Assembly: GCA_934615235.1 (NCBI GenBank)
Contig: CAKTTL010000038.1
Coordinates: forward strand, 1-22,474
Direction of reading: 5' to 3'
Source: an uncultured Clostridia bacterium
Lineage (GTDB): Bacteria > Bacillota > Clostridia > Christensenellales > Aristaeellaceae
DNA: 22,474 nt
Shown here: piece after piece, positions 1 to 7,571 of the stretch
Numbering within the stretch: the first letter of the stretch is position 1
How the letters are laid out: every line of letters begins with the position of its first letter
The notes under the pieces: model-generated
Told to the model about the DNA's origin: nothing
What the model saw: the letters and a program-made list of their open reading frames with translations, nothing else
The model's database searches: none
Made by a program: the position numbers and the translations under genes

Positions 1-1
1 A

Positions 2-148
2 ATTTTCACCCTCAAGCAGATTGATTTTCAAACCAATTATATTTTATTTTGCGGCAGATGTCAAATCGGGGAAGCCGCAAGTTTCGCTGAGGATAAAGAC
101 GGCGCAGAGCGCCGCTGGAAAAACATCCGATATGCAACAATAATTTAA
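2..148 (+). CDS. possible 3' end of a gene cut by the window edge
   Basis: An open frame runs from the first bases to a TAA at 146-148 (48 codons), with a protein-like composition including a C-G-R-C pair and a basic-aromatic tail. No start lies within the window. A second frame is also open here, to 141-143, so the coding assignment is weak. No family is recognised. The hairpin at 208-227 would be a reasonable terminator for such a gene. Confidence 0.25.
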   Translation: MFTLKQIDFQTNYILFCGRCQIGEAASFAEDKDGAERRWKNIRYATII

Positions 149-161
149 GAAAGAGGCCGGA

Positions 162-190
162 TTGATTTATGCCCGGCCGCGTGATAAAAT
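162..190 (+). promoter_or_regulatory. predicted sigma-A promoter before the first metabolic cluster
   Basis: A -35-like TTGATT (162-167), a 17-base spacer and a -10-like TAAAAT (185-190) are present. The -10 context GTGATAAAATAA recurs almost exactly at 14946-14957 before the P-type ATPase operon. A GGCCGG...CCGGCC inverted repeat (about 155-178) overlaps the -35 region. Transcription would start near 197 and run directly into the hairpin at 208-227. Confidence 0.45.
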
Positions 191-207
191 AAAAACGGAT
201 TTTTCAG

Positions 208-227
208 ACTGCCGCGAGGCAGTTTTT
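208..227 (+). terminator. hairpin with T-run (terminator or leader attenuator)
   Basis: ACTGCC, loop GCGA, GGCAGT, then TTTT gives a compact Rho-independent terminator on the plus strand. It can end transcription from the partial gene at the window edge. It also lies just downstream of the predicted promoter at 162-190, so an attenuator role for the 320-5692 cluster is possible. Confidence 0.6.
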
Positions 228-238
228 CAAAGCACATG

Positions 239-255
239 GGTTAAACAAATCTAAC
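239..255. promoter_or_regulatory. GGTTA-N7-CTAAC palindrome, candidate operator (copy 1)
   Basis: GGTTAAACAAATCTAAC lies 65 bases before the methyltransferase start. It shares its arrangement with sites at 10325-10341, 14998-15014 and 19229-19245, each upstream of a different operon. The core is GTTAR-N6-YTAAC. It could bind a dimeric repressor. The half-sites resemble DtxR-type metal boxes but the spacing differs, so the regulator is not identified. Confidence 0.5.
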
Positions 256-271
256 TTATGCGCTGCGCCGA

Positions 272-299
272 GGGTGTAACTGAAAAGGCAGATACACCC
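272..299. repeat. 28-bp palindromic remnant of the GGGTGTATCTG element
   Basis: GGGTGTAACTG, six bases, then CAGATACACCC: the two terminal repeats of the element seen complete at 3032-3191, fused with almost nothing between them. The flanks are A and T rather than a clean TA pair, so this is probably a degenerate internal-deletion relic. It forms a hairpin in the leader of the methyltransferase gene and lies 20 bases before its start codon. Confidence 0.55.
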
Positions 300-319
300 T
301 GAGAAAGGGAGGAGAGAGC

Positions 320-934
320 GTGTCATTTTTTGAAAACACCCGCAAGCCGGCCGGGCTGGGCGGGAAGCTGATGGTTCGGATGATGAATCTTGGCCACCGC
401 GGCCTTGCGGACTGGGGCTTTCGGTTTCTGCCCGCTTCTCCAAACGCGGAGCTGCTGGACTGCGGATGCGGCGGCGGGGCGAATCTGCGAAAGCTGTTGA
501 GGAAATGCCCGGAAGGCCGCGTCTGCGGCGTTGATTATTCCGAGATCAGCGTGCAGAAATCCCGGAAGCTGAACCGGAAGGCGATCGAAGCCGGCTTGTG
601 CGAAGTGCTGCAGGCGAGCGTGACGGCGCTACCCTTTGAAAGCGCGCGGTTCGACCGGGTTACGGCGTTTGAAACGGTCTATTTCTGGCCGGAACTGAAG
701 CGGAGCTTCCGCGAGATTTTCCGCGTGCTGAAACCGGGCGGCATGTTCCTGATCTGCAACGAATGCGGCGGCGATCACGCCGGAGACGAGAAATGGACGA
801 GGAAAATCGACGGCATGACGATCTATAAGGACGTTCAGCTGAAGGCCGCGCTGGAGCAGGCCGGTTTTCGCGCCGTTCAGACGCACAGGAGCGAACGGGG
901 CTGGCTCTGCGTTACGGCGCGCAGGAGCGGATGA
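320..934 (+). CDS. class I SAM-dependent methyltransferase
   Basis: A 204-residue protein with a Rossmann-type methyltransferase fold. Motif I is D47-C-G-C-G-G-G (SAM binding), followed by the acidic GVDYS strand end and the post-motif FREIFRVLKPGG segment typical of the UbiE/Methyltransf_11 type. The start is GTG at 320, chosen for the GGGAGGAG site just upstream; no better start lies in frame. The acceptor substrate cannot be read from the sequence. The gene opens a tight plus-strand cluster: the next gene starts about 20 bases downstream and encodes an alpha/beta hydrolase. Small-molecule O-, N- or S-methylation is the likely role. It is cytosolic, with no signal or membrane segment. Confidence 0.85.
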   Translation: MSFFENTRKPAGLGGKLMVRMMNLGHRGLADWGFRFLPASPNAELLDCGCGGGANLRKLLRKCPEGRVCGVDYSEISVQKSRKLNRKAIEAGLCEVLQASVTALPFESARFDRVTAFETVYFWPELKRSFREIFRVLKPGGMFLICNECGGDHAGDEKWTRKIDGMTIYKDVQLKAALEQAGFRAVQTHRSERGWLCVTARRSG

Positions 935-953
935 CTTTTCGGGGGTGGAAGCG

Positions 954-1754
954 ATGAAATACTTTGAATTCGGCAGGGAAAACCGCGAATTGATGGTGAT
1001 GCTGCATGGGGGCGGCGTGAGCTATCGCGGCGAGCTCCCCGCGGCGGAGGAAATGGCGAAAGTCTATCACGTGGTGCTGGTAGCTTACGACGGCTTCAAC
1101 CCCGACGAGCCGGAAACGGAGTTCAAATCGCCCATGGATGAGGCCAGACGGCTGGGCGATTACATAACGGAGCGTTACGGCGGAAAGATCGATATTCTCT
1201 ACGGCATTTCCTACGGCTGCCGGGTGCTGATGGAGGTCCTGCGCGACGAACGGCTGACGATCACCACTACGATTGCCGACGGCATGGGCCTTCGGGATTA
1301 TCCGAACATCCGGAGCCGATGGGGGAAGGAAGTTTACTGTTTCTTCTTCACGGGGCTGTTTTATGCCATTATGGGGCGTCCGGGGCCGAGAAGAAAAAAG
1401 TTTCTTGCAAAAATTGCCGGGCGCGAATTGCAGGAAGCCGAGCGGATTCTTTATGGCAAGGCCACGTGGAAAAGCTGGAAGAACCAGGATTATTTCCTGA
1501 TCGGGAAGAAAACGGATTATTCGCTTTTCGGAAAAACGCATATGTATCTCTGGTACGGTATCAAAGGGAGCGTAGACAAAAAGCTGTCCGCAAACCTGCG
1601 GGCGCTGAAACAGAAGGGCTATCCCTTCGAGGAAAAGATTTTCACCGATCTTGGGCACGGCGGGCTGGCGGGAGAGCATCCGCAGCAGTTTTCGCAGGAA
1701 GTACAGACGGCGCACAGGCGTTTGCCGGCAGGAGGTGCGGACGATGCAATTTGA
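954..1754 (+). CDS. alpha/beta hydrolase (first of three)
   Basis: About 266 residues from ATG 954, preceded by GGGGGTGGA; an in-frame GTG at 945 is less well placed. An oxyanion-type LHGGG segment lies near the N terminus. The nucleophile elbow is G-I-S-Y-G with Ser86, and H235 in an L-G-H-G-G context is the likely catalytic His. The catalytic acid is not obvious. This is a serine hydrolase fold for ester, lactone, amide or similar bonds; the substrate is unknown. It overlaps the next gene by 11 bases and sits between a methyltransferase and a second hydrolase of similar size, which suggests translational coupling and a shared pathway. Confidence 0.8.
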   Translation: MKYFEFGRENRELMVMLHGGGVSYRGELPAAEEMAKVYHVVLVAYDGFNPDEPETEFKSPMDEARRLGDYITERYGGKIDILYGISYGCRVLMEVLRDERLTITTTIADGMGLRDYPNIRSRWGKEVYCFFFTGLFYAIMGRPGPRRKKFLAKIAGRELQEAERILYGKATWKSWKNQDYFLIGKKTDYSLFGKTHMYLWYGIKGSVDKKLSANLRALKQKGYPFEEKIFTDLGHGGLAGEHPQQFSQEVQTAHRRLPAGGADDAI

Positions 1755-2532
1755 GACGATTGGAAAAAGAAGCGATTCCGCCGTACTGTTCTTTCATGCA
1801 ATGGGCGTGAACGGCGCGAGCAGCGAGCCGGTGGCCCGGCACCTGCAGGAAAGGTATTACTGCGTTCTGCCCACGTCCACGGTTTACTGCGCCGGGCAGA
1901 AATATGCCGGCAAGGCGGACGAAGTGCGGCAGGTGGAGGAATTTCTGCGGGCGCAGGGGGTAAAGCGCCTTGCGCTGATCGTAGCCTCCTCGATCGGGGC
2001 CGATCTGGCCATGGCGTTTCTGACGCGGACGAGCCTGCCGGTGGAGCATGCGTTCTTCGACGGCGGCCAGTTTGCGCAGATCGGCAGGGCGGCTCGCCGC
2101 ATGATGACGCCGTTCCTCTATCTCGCCATCAAGAGCCTGTACTGGTCGAAGGGCAAAACGCTCAGGAAGATCATGTGGTGCGACGACGAAGCCATCAGGC
2201 CGTATTTCATCGCCGCGGGCCGGGCGCTGCGCTACGGCAATCTGCGCCGTCAGCTTGGGGACAGCCTGGAGGAGAAGCCTTTCCCGACGCTGCCCGAGCA
2301 GATGCAGAGGCGCGCATATTTCGAATTCGGCAGCGCCGAGGAGCACATCAGATATCGTCCGGCGGTGATGCAGGCTTACCCGCACGGGAATTTCCCGGTC
2401 TTCAAGGGGTATAACCACATGCAGTATCAGATTCGCGACCCGGAAGGGTTCGCGCGGATGCTGACGGAGATTATGGAGCAGAACCGAATGCCCGAGCTGC
2501 CGTTCTGCGAGAAAGCGGGGAAAACCGCATGA
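1744..2532 (+). CDS. alpha/beta hydrolase (second of three)
   Basis: About 262 residues from ATG 1744, with an AGGAGG site about 7 bases upstream. The fold is suggested by LFFHAMGVNG near residues 17-26 and by the elbow A-S-S-I-G, with Ser83 as candidate nucleophile and the first Gly of G-x-S-x-G replaced by Ala. H225 in NHMQY is the likely catalytic His. It overlaps the upstream hydrolase by 11 bases and the downstream ATC-hydrolase-like gene by four (ATGA), so the set is co-translated. The divergent elbow makes catalytic activity likely but not certain. The two hydrolases are not close copies, so they probably act on different steps or pair as a heteromer. Confidence 0.75.
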   Translation: MQFETIGKRSDSAVLFFHAMGVNGASSEPVARHLQERYYCVLPTSTVYCAGQKYAGKADEVRQVEEFLRAQGVKRLALIVASSIGADLAMAFLTRTSLPVEHAFFDGGQFAQIGRAARRMMTPFLYLAIKSLYWSKGKTLRKIMWCDDEAIRPYFIAAGRALRYGNLRRQLGDSLEEKPFPTLPEQMQRRAYFEFGSAEEHIRYRPAVMQAYPHGNFPVFKGYNHMQYQIRDPEGFARMLTEIMEQNRMPELPFCEKAGKTA

Positions 2533-3290
2533 GAAAAAACTATCTGATTTCCGCGTTTGAACAAACGCTGGAGGAGCGCTTTCCGGCGCAGGCGGAGGTT
2601 TTACGCGCCGCGCTTGAAGCGCGTCTGGAGCGGCTGCGCGCGGAAAACGCCGGCGCGTCCCCGGAAAAACTGCGGCATCTGGAAGGCCAGATTCTGCCGG
2701 GAATCGCGGCCTATGAAACGCTGCAGGCCGTCATGCCGCGGGAGGAAGCGCTGCGTACCGTTCACGGCTATGTGGAAAAGCGCGCATGGAAGCTCAAGCG
2801 CGTCTTTGTGAAGCTGATGCGCATTCCCGGGCTTTATCGAAAAGTGCCGGGCGTCTTTTCCAGACAGACGCCGAAGCTGTTCGGCGAGACGGCGGGCTTC
2901 GCCGCGCGGGAAATTCAGACGGACGGCGGCGTATGGCGCGTCGACATGATCCGGTGCCCTTATCACGATGAATGCGTAAGGTGCGGCTGTCCGGAGCTGT
3001 GCCCCTGCTTTTGCGACAGCGACGATATTTAGGGTGTATCTGAAAAATTCCCTGAGGCTCCATCACGGCGTCTTTTTCGCCATTTCTGCGTCGGAAAACC
3101 TCGATTTAGCCCCGCTAAACCTTCGGTTTCCCTTCTTGAACTGACGAAAAATCCGCTCGTGCTGTCGCCTCTTCCTTTTTCAGATACACCCTACGACGGG
3201 CTGCATCCGAAGCTTGTCTGGCACAGAACGAAAACGCTGGGCCGCGGCGGCGACTGCTGCGATTTCTGCCTGAAGCTCGCCGGAAAATAG
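2529..3290 (+). pseudogene. ATC-hydrolase-family gene interrupted by a miniature element
   Basis: The intact 5' part (2529-3029) encodes 167 residues ending in a Cys-rich segment (CPYHDECVRC, then CPELCPCFCDSDDI). The TAG stop at 3030-3032 is made by the element boundary. Beyond the element, 3192-3290 encodes 32 more residues in the same phase (YDGLHPK...GGDCCDFCLKLAGK). These restore the family's C-terminal pattern: a Cys, a P-x2-C, then R-x2-T...G-x2-C-D. Removing the element and one TA joins D-D-I to Y-D-G and gives a 199-residue protein. The family (L-2-amino-thiazoline-4-carboxylate hydrolase-like) takes its name from a hydrolase opening a cysteine-derived thiazoline ring; function of these clostridial members is unproven. 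The start overlaps the upstream hydrolase as ATGA. A truncated 167-residue product may still be made. Confidence 0.85.
3032..3191. mobile_element. 160-bp TA-inserting miniature element (IS630-like MITE)
   Basis: The terminal inverted repeats are GGGTGTATCTGAAAAA and TTTTTCAGATACACCC. They are flanked by TA at 3030-3031 and TA at 3192-3193, the expected target duplication. There is no transposase gene. TA duplication and size fit a non-autonomous element mobilised by an IS630/Tc1-mariner-type transposase elsewhere in the genome. Insertion length plus TA is 162 bases, so the host frame is preserved but closed by a boundary stop. Related copies: 272-299 (relic), 5078-5122 (truncated) and 11815-12138 (composite). 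Confidence 0.9.
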
Positions 3291-3327
3291 CGGCCGGGCA
3301 GCGCAGAAAACGGAGGGGCGAAGCGAT

Positions 3328-3963
3328 ATGAAAGTTAATACGCTGGAGGAAAGCGTCGTATCCGATATCGGCCGCGCTTTCGGCGAGTATGATTACGGCG
3401 GCGAGCACGGGCTGATCGAAGCGTTTCCCGGCCGGGACGCGGCGGCCGCTTTTATCTGCGGCTATGTGCGCATGGCGCTGCAAAGCGGCATGCTCTATAC
3501 CGTGGGCGAAAATGGGGAAGCGTTTATCGCCTATAAGCGGCCCGGCGAAAAAATAAAGCGGAAGGCTTTTCTGCCGCTGGCCGGAGCGCTGCTGGGGGCT
3601 ATGAAGTTCGGAGAGCTGATCCGGTTCGCGCGGATTATGGCGAAGGGCGGCGCGGGGCTGGATAAGCGGCTCGACAGGCAGAAGAAGCCGTATCTCTTTG
3701 TCGGTCTGGTATGCGTGCGGCAGCCGTATCAGGGGCGGGGATACATGCGCAGGGTTATGAATCTGGCCTTTACCGAGGGCAACCGGCTTGGCGTGCCGGT
3801 AATCCTCGAGACCGACGCAAAATCCAAATGCGATAAATATCTGCATCTGGGCATGGAGCTTGCCGGAACGCGCAGTTTCGGCGAGGCTGGAAAGCTCTAT
3901 GAGCTGATTAAATACCCGGATGAAGCGCGCGGCGGTTCGGCGCGGTCGGAAAAGGCAATCTGA
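3328..3963 (+). CDS. GNAT-family N-acetyltransferase
   Basis: A 211-residue protein. The acetyl-CoA binding motif A is clear at VCVRQPYQGRGYMRRVM (about residues 130-147), with the Q-x-x-G-R-G-like pyrophosphate loop. It is followed by the motif B region ILETDAKSKCDKYLHLGME. The N-terminal half is longer than a minimal GNAT and has no recognisable extra domain. The start at ATG 3328 has a GGAGGGG site upstream. It lies 37 bases after the end of the disrupted ATC-hydrolase-like gene on the same strand, so it probably belongs to the same cluster. The acceptor (amine on a small molecule, or a protein) is unknown. The frame stays open after the stop up to 4262 (see the separate entry). Confidence 0.85.
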   Translation: MKVNTLEESVVSDIGRAFGEYDYGGEHGLIEAFPGRDAAAAFICGYVRMALQSGMLYTVGENGEAFIAYKRPGEKIKRKAFLPLAGALLGAMKFGELIRFARIMAKGGAGLDKRLDRQKKPYLFVGLVCVRQPYQGRGYMRRVMNLAFTEGNRLGVPVILETDAKSKCDKYLHLGMELAGTRSFGEAGKLYELIKYPDEARGGSARSEKAI

Positions 3964-4240
3964 GGAGGGCGGCCGATCGGCTTCAAGCGGCGGAGGACCG
4001 GCGCGGCGGACGAAATCCTTTCGCGCTTTCGCGGGAAAAACGACAGGGGAGCGCTGCCCGGGCTGACGCGCCGGGAGCTGAACTTTACGCCGAAGGAAAT
4101 CGACGGCTGCGCCGTCCTGCATATCACGCGCAAAACGTTTGCAGGCAAAGGAATCGGACAGGGCGGACGTCGCTGCGTCGGGGCGCGAGAATATGCTCCG
4201 CTGCCTGCGCGCGTGAAAATAACCAGGGGAGGGAAAAACC
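3964..4240 (+). other. 277-bp gap with gene-like but unrecognised sequence
   Basis: Directly after the acetyltransferase stop, the same frame remains open to a TAA at 4260-4262, with codon usage like the neighbouring genes. It has no start codon with a ribosome binding site. The translation (for example around GALPGLTRRELNFTPKEID) is not matched to any family I can name. It could be a decayed gene fragment. The last bases hold the GGGGAGGG ribosome binding site of the next gene. No hairpin terminator is seen. Confidence 0.35.
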
Positions 4241-5089
4241 ATGCTGTTTTCGGAAAAGCTTAAATCTTTCAAAACCGCGCATCCGTGCGAATTTCTGACC
4301 GTGGAGGGCGCGCGCTTTCGCTATATGCTCTGCGGCAGGGAAAATGGCGAAACGCTCGTGCTGCTCAACGGCGGAATGAACACGCTGGAGATGTGGATGG
4401 ATTACGTGGACGCGCTCGCCGAGGACGCCCGCGTGCTGCTCTTCGACTATCCGCAGCAGCTGAAAACCAATCAGGAACTTGTGACCGGCATGCATGCTTT
4501 TTTTGAAAAGCTTGGCATTCGCAGACCGGTTTTCATCGGCGCGAGCGACGGCGGCATGGTTTCGCAGATTTACGTGCAGAAATATCCCGGCGAAGCCGGC
4601 GGACTGATTCTGATCTCCACCGGTGGAATGGACGAAAACACGCTGAAAAGCCTGAAGCGAAAGTACCGCCTTGCGCCGGTTATGCTGTGGTATATGAAGC
4701 GCTGCAATTATGAGAAGCTCAAGCCGAAGCTCATCAGGGCCGGCATGAGCCATATCCGAAACGAAAGCAGCGAGGAAATCGCCTACGCGCAGGATATGTT
4801 CGAGACGATTTTCAAGGATTATAAGCAGGAAAAGGACGTGCATATTTCCGGCCTGCTGGCCGATTTGATGAACCAGAAACCCGTGACGGCAGCGGATTTC
4901 GAGGCGCTCAAGGGGCGAATCCTGCTGATTCTGCCCGATCAGGACTTTTTCTCCGGCAAGATGCAGGAGGATCTCATTCGCCTGATGCATGAGCCGGAAA
5001 TCGCCTATGTTTCGGGCGGACACCTGTCGACGGTGCTGAAGGCGGAAGCGTATATCCGGATCATCCGCGAATATTTAGGGCGTATCTGA
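4241..5089 (+). CDS. alpha/beta hydrolase (third of three)
   Basis: A 282-residue classical alpha/beta hydrolase. It has an LNGG oxyanion loop near residues 42-45, the nucleophile elbow G-A-S-D-G-G with Ser102, an acid near D233/D235 in LPDQD, and His261 in GGHLS, so the catalytic triad looks complete. The start at ATG 4241 has GGGGAGGG upstream. The last residues (L-G-R-I) and the TGA stop are encoded by the left end of a truncated miniature element that begins at 5078, so the native C terminus was altered by a few residues. The substrate is unknown. It shares its context with the other hydrolases, methyltransferase and ATC-hydrolase-like genes. Confidence 0.85.
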   Translation: MLFSEKLKSFKTAHPCEFLTVEGARFRYMLCGRENGETLVLLNGGMNTLEMWMDYVDALAEDARVLLFDYPQQLKTNQELVTGMHAFFEKLGIRRPVFIGASDGGMVSQIYVQKYPGEAGGLILISTGGMDENTLKSLKRKYRLAPVMLWYMKRCNYEKLKPKLIRAGMSHIRNESSEEIAYAQDMFETIFKDYKQEKDVHISGLLADLMNQKPVTAADFEALKGRILLILPDQDFFSGKMQEDLIRLMHEPEIAYVSGGHLSTVLKAEAYIRIIREYLGRI

Positions 5090-5122
5090 AAAAGAAAGAG
5101 GCGACAGCGCGGGCGGATTTTT
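5078..5122. mobile_element. truncated copy of the miniature element (one end only)
   Basis: GGGCGTATCTGAAAAA followed by about 29 bases matches the reverse complement of the right end of the element at 3032-3191, through the run GGATTTTT. A TA lies just before it (5076-5077). The rest of the element and its other terminus are missing. The homology stops abruptly where the ATC-hydrolase-like frame resumes at 5123. It supplies the stop codon of the upstream hydrolase. Confidence 0.75.
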
Positions 5123-5692
5123 GAACGGGCCGAGGGGTATTATTCCGCGTTCATGAAGGACATGCCCGATCTGGGCAAAAACATGATGGTGCAGAACATG
5201 CTCGACTGGTTTACAATCCTCGCATTCTATGAGGCGAGCGATCGCCGGCTGGATGGGGAGACGCTGCTGACCGTCAAGCGCAGAGCGCTGGAGAAACTGG
5301 AATTTCTGGGCAGAATCGTGGACGGCAATAAAAGCGAATGGCTCTACCGGCTGTTTGAAAAGACCTATGTGAAGTTCAACAGAATGCAGAAGGCGCACCA
5401 GGCGCGCGGAGAATGGCTGTACAGCTGGAAGGTGGAAATAAACCCCGAGCACCGCACGGAGAGGTTCTGCTTTCATCTCGTCGGCTGCCCGATCGCCCGG
5501 CACGCCAAAGCGCACGGCGATGACGAGCTGCTGCCCTATCTGTGCAGAACGGATCATTTCCTGGCGGAGATTCTGCACGCCCGGTTTATCCGGACGCAGA
5601 CCGAGGCGCTGGGAGGAGACTGCTGCGATTACTGGTGCGTCGGCGATCAAAGCCCCGCGCTGGAACCATACCGGAATCTCAGGCAGATTTGA
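5123..5692 (+). pseudogene. 5'-truncated ATC-hydrolase-family gene
   Basis: Family-like sequence begins at 5123 (ERAEGYYSAFMKDMPDLG), directly at the end of the truncated element. Compared with the full-length paralogue at 20178, roughly the first 50 residues are gone. An ATG at 5153 would give 179 residues but has no ribosome binding site. The C-terminal family pattern is intact: VGCP, then LLPYLCRTD, then FIRTQT...GGDCCDY. Loss of the N terminus by a rearrangement involving the element is the simplest reading. A shortened protein could still be made by coupling to the hydrolase stop at 5089. Function, as for the paralogues, is a thiol- or thiazoline-related hydrolase by family name only. 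Confidence 0.7.
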
Positions 5693-5757
5693 CGGCGCGG
5701 AAAAACGCGCGGAGCGCGCCCGAAAGGGCCGAAGCATTTCAAACAGGTACAGAAAAA

Positions 5758-5800
5758 GCGTCCCCGGAACAATCGTTTCCGGGGACGCGGCTTTTATGAT
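5758..5800 (-). terminator. strong hairpin terminator between convergent units
   Basis: GCGTCCCCGGAA (5758-5769) pairs with TTCCGGGGACGC (5777-5788). Read on the minus strand the hairpin is followed by CTTTTTCTG, a good U-tract, 29 bases beyond the stop of the ABC operon. On the plus strand the tail GGCTTTTATG is weaker but may also end the 320-5692 cluster. Confidence 0.85.
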
Positions 5801-5816
5801 GGAACGATAAGTCCCG

Positions 5817-7568
5817 TCATCCCGCGATGCGCCAGCCTTCGGCCTTTTCGCGGATTTCAATAAAGCGCCGGTAGACGCCGTTGTGCCGCATCAGCTCGTC
5901 GTGCGTGCCGCGCTCGGCGATGCGGCCGTCGTCTACGACCAGAATCTGATCGGCGTTCTGGATGGTGGCGAGCCGGTGGGCGATGGTGAGGATCGTCTTG
6001 CCGCGGGTCAGTTCGGACAGAGCGGACTGAATCAGGTGCTCGTTTTCCGGGTCGATGCTGGCGGTGGCCTCGTCGAGAATGATGATCGGCGCGTCCTTGA
6101 GCATTGCGCGGGCAATTGAGATGCGCTGCCTTTCGCCGCCGGAAAGCGTGCCGCCGCCTTCGCCGACAACCGTATCATAGCCGTTGGGCAGCGCCATGAT
6201 GAAATCGTGGCAGCGCGCCTTCTTCGCCGCGGCGATCATCTCTTCTTCCGTCGCGTCCGGCCTGCCAAAGCAGATATTCGCGCGGATGGTGTCGTTGAAC
6301 AGGTATACGTTCTGGAAGACCATCGAGATGTTGGAAAGCAGGCTGTCGCACGTCAGCTCCCGCAGATTATGGCCGCCTACGCAAACGCTTCCCTCCTGCG
6401 GGTCGTAGAACCGGGCCAGCAGGCTGCAGATGGTGGTTTTGCCGCTGCCGGAGGGGCCGACGATGGCGGTGGACGTTTTTTCCGGGATGGCGAAGGATAC
6501 GTCCCTGAGCACCGGACGGGAATCGTAGCCGAAAGTTACGTGACGGAATTCGATATCGAAGCGGTCGAGCGGAATATCCCTGCCGTCCGCGTCGATCAGA
6601 TGCTCGCCGCGCAGCGCGTCCAGCTGATCCATGGCGTCGTTGATGACGCTGAGGGTATGCGCGCTGTCGCTGATGGGCTCGAGGCTTGCGAAGATGCTGA
6701 AGGAGAAGAAGATGAACATCAGCGCGATGGAGAAATCCATCCGCCCGTTCAGACACATCAGGCTCGCGGCCAGCGCCAGCCCCACGCTGCCGCATTTGAG
6801 CGCCAGCAGATGCAGCGCGTTGGCGGGCAGATAGCCCCATTCGATTTTCAGGTGAATCCGGCGGCTGTCCGCGACGGCTTTCCGGACGGAATCCATCGAA
6901 GCTCCGCTCTTTCCGAAGGACTTGACGACCGCAAGGCCGCGGGCGTATTCCAGAATCGCGCCGGTCATGTCCCGGTTGGCGGCCGCTTCCACGGGCGCGT
7001 TCTGCGCGCTGTAATGAGAAATTGCCAGCAGGCACAGGAAGGACAGCGCGGCCGCGGCCAGTGCGATCAGCGCCGTTACCGGGCTGAACAGGGCGAGACT
7101 GACGAAGATCACCAGAAAGTTCAGGTATCCGCCGACAAAGTTGTCAATCATGCGGACGCCCATGTTTTCGAGCGTGCCTAGGCCGGTCGTGATGGAATTG
7201 AGAATATTGCCGGTGGACATCTGCTGGAAGTAGCCCAGCGAAACGCGCTTGAGCGCGTCGCCTACGGCCAGCCGGTCGCGCGCCGTCAGCTCGTAGCTGA
7301 TGGATTCCTGATAACGCGCGCGCAGATAATCGAAGAAGAAGCGAAGCAGCACCAGCACGACCTGAATCACGATGCATTTCCAGATCCAGCTGGTATCGAA
7401 CGCCGCGCCGGTTTTCTGCGAATCGATGAGCAGGCCGATCGTGTAGGCGGCTACCATCAGCGGCATGGCCGCGAAAATATGCGAAAAGAACGAAAACGCA
7501 AACCCGGCGTACAGCCGTCCCTTAAATTTGCCGCACCAGTCGATGATGCGCCGGACCGTTTTGAACAT
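5817..7568 (-). CDS. ABC transporter, fused permease-ATPase half-transporter (second of pair)
   Basis: 583 residues: an N-terminal six-helix exporter-type membrane domain (about 1-310) and a C-terminal nucleotide-binding domain. Walker A is GPSGSGKTT, the Q-loop VFQNVYLF, the signature LSGGERQR, Walker B IIILDEATAS and the switch His IAHR. It starts 3 bases after the stop of the partner gene with an AAGGAGGC site, so the two are co-translated and should form a heterodimer in the membrane. Pairs like this beside an AraC regulator resemble the YbtP/YbtQ and IrtA/IrtB group, which have an exporter fold yet import siderophores. The substrate cannot be decided from sequence; peptide, drug or lipid export remain possible. 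Confidence 0.9.
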   Translation of the reverse strand: MFKTVRRIIDWCGKFKGRLYAGFAFSFFSHIFAAMPLMVAAYTIGLLIDSQKTGAAFDTSWIWKCIVIQVVLVLLRFFFDYLRARYQESISYELTARDRLAVGDALKRVSLGYFQQMSTGNILNSITTGLGTLENMGVRMIDNFVGGYLNFLVIFVSLALFSPVTALIALAAAALSFLCLLAISHYSAQNAPVEAAANRDMTGAILEYARGLAVVKSFGKSGASMDSVRKAVADSRRIHLKIEWGYLPANALHLLALKCGSVGLALAASLMCLNGRMDFSIALMFIFFSFSIFASLEPISDSAHTLSVINDAMDQLDALRGEHLIDADGRDIPLDRFDIEFRHVTFGYDSRPVLRDVSFAIPEKTSTAIVGPSGSGKTTICSLLARFYDPQEGSVCVGGHNLRELTCDSLLSNISMVFQNVYLFNDTIRANICFGRPDATEEEMIAAAKKARCHDFIMALPNGYDTVVGEGGGTLSGGERQRISIARAMLKDAPIIILDEATASIDPENEHLIQSALSELTRGKTILTIAHRLATIQNADQILVVDDGRIAERGTHDELMRHNGVYRRFIEIREKAEGWRIAG

Positions 7569-7571
7569 GCC

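Noticed and set aside
4060..4150. LuxR-type helix-turn-helix remnant in the gap after the acetyltransferase
   Set aside because: LTRRE and KEID...ITRKTF look vaguely alike, but the spacing inside the helix motif is off by two residues and no other LuxR feature is present.
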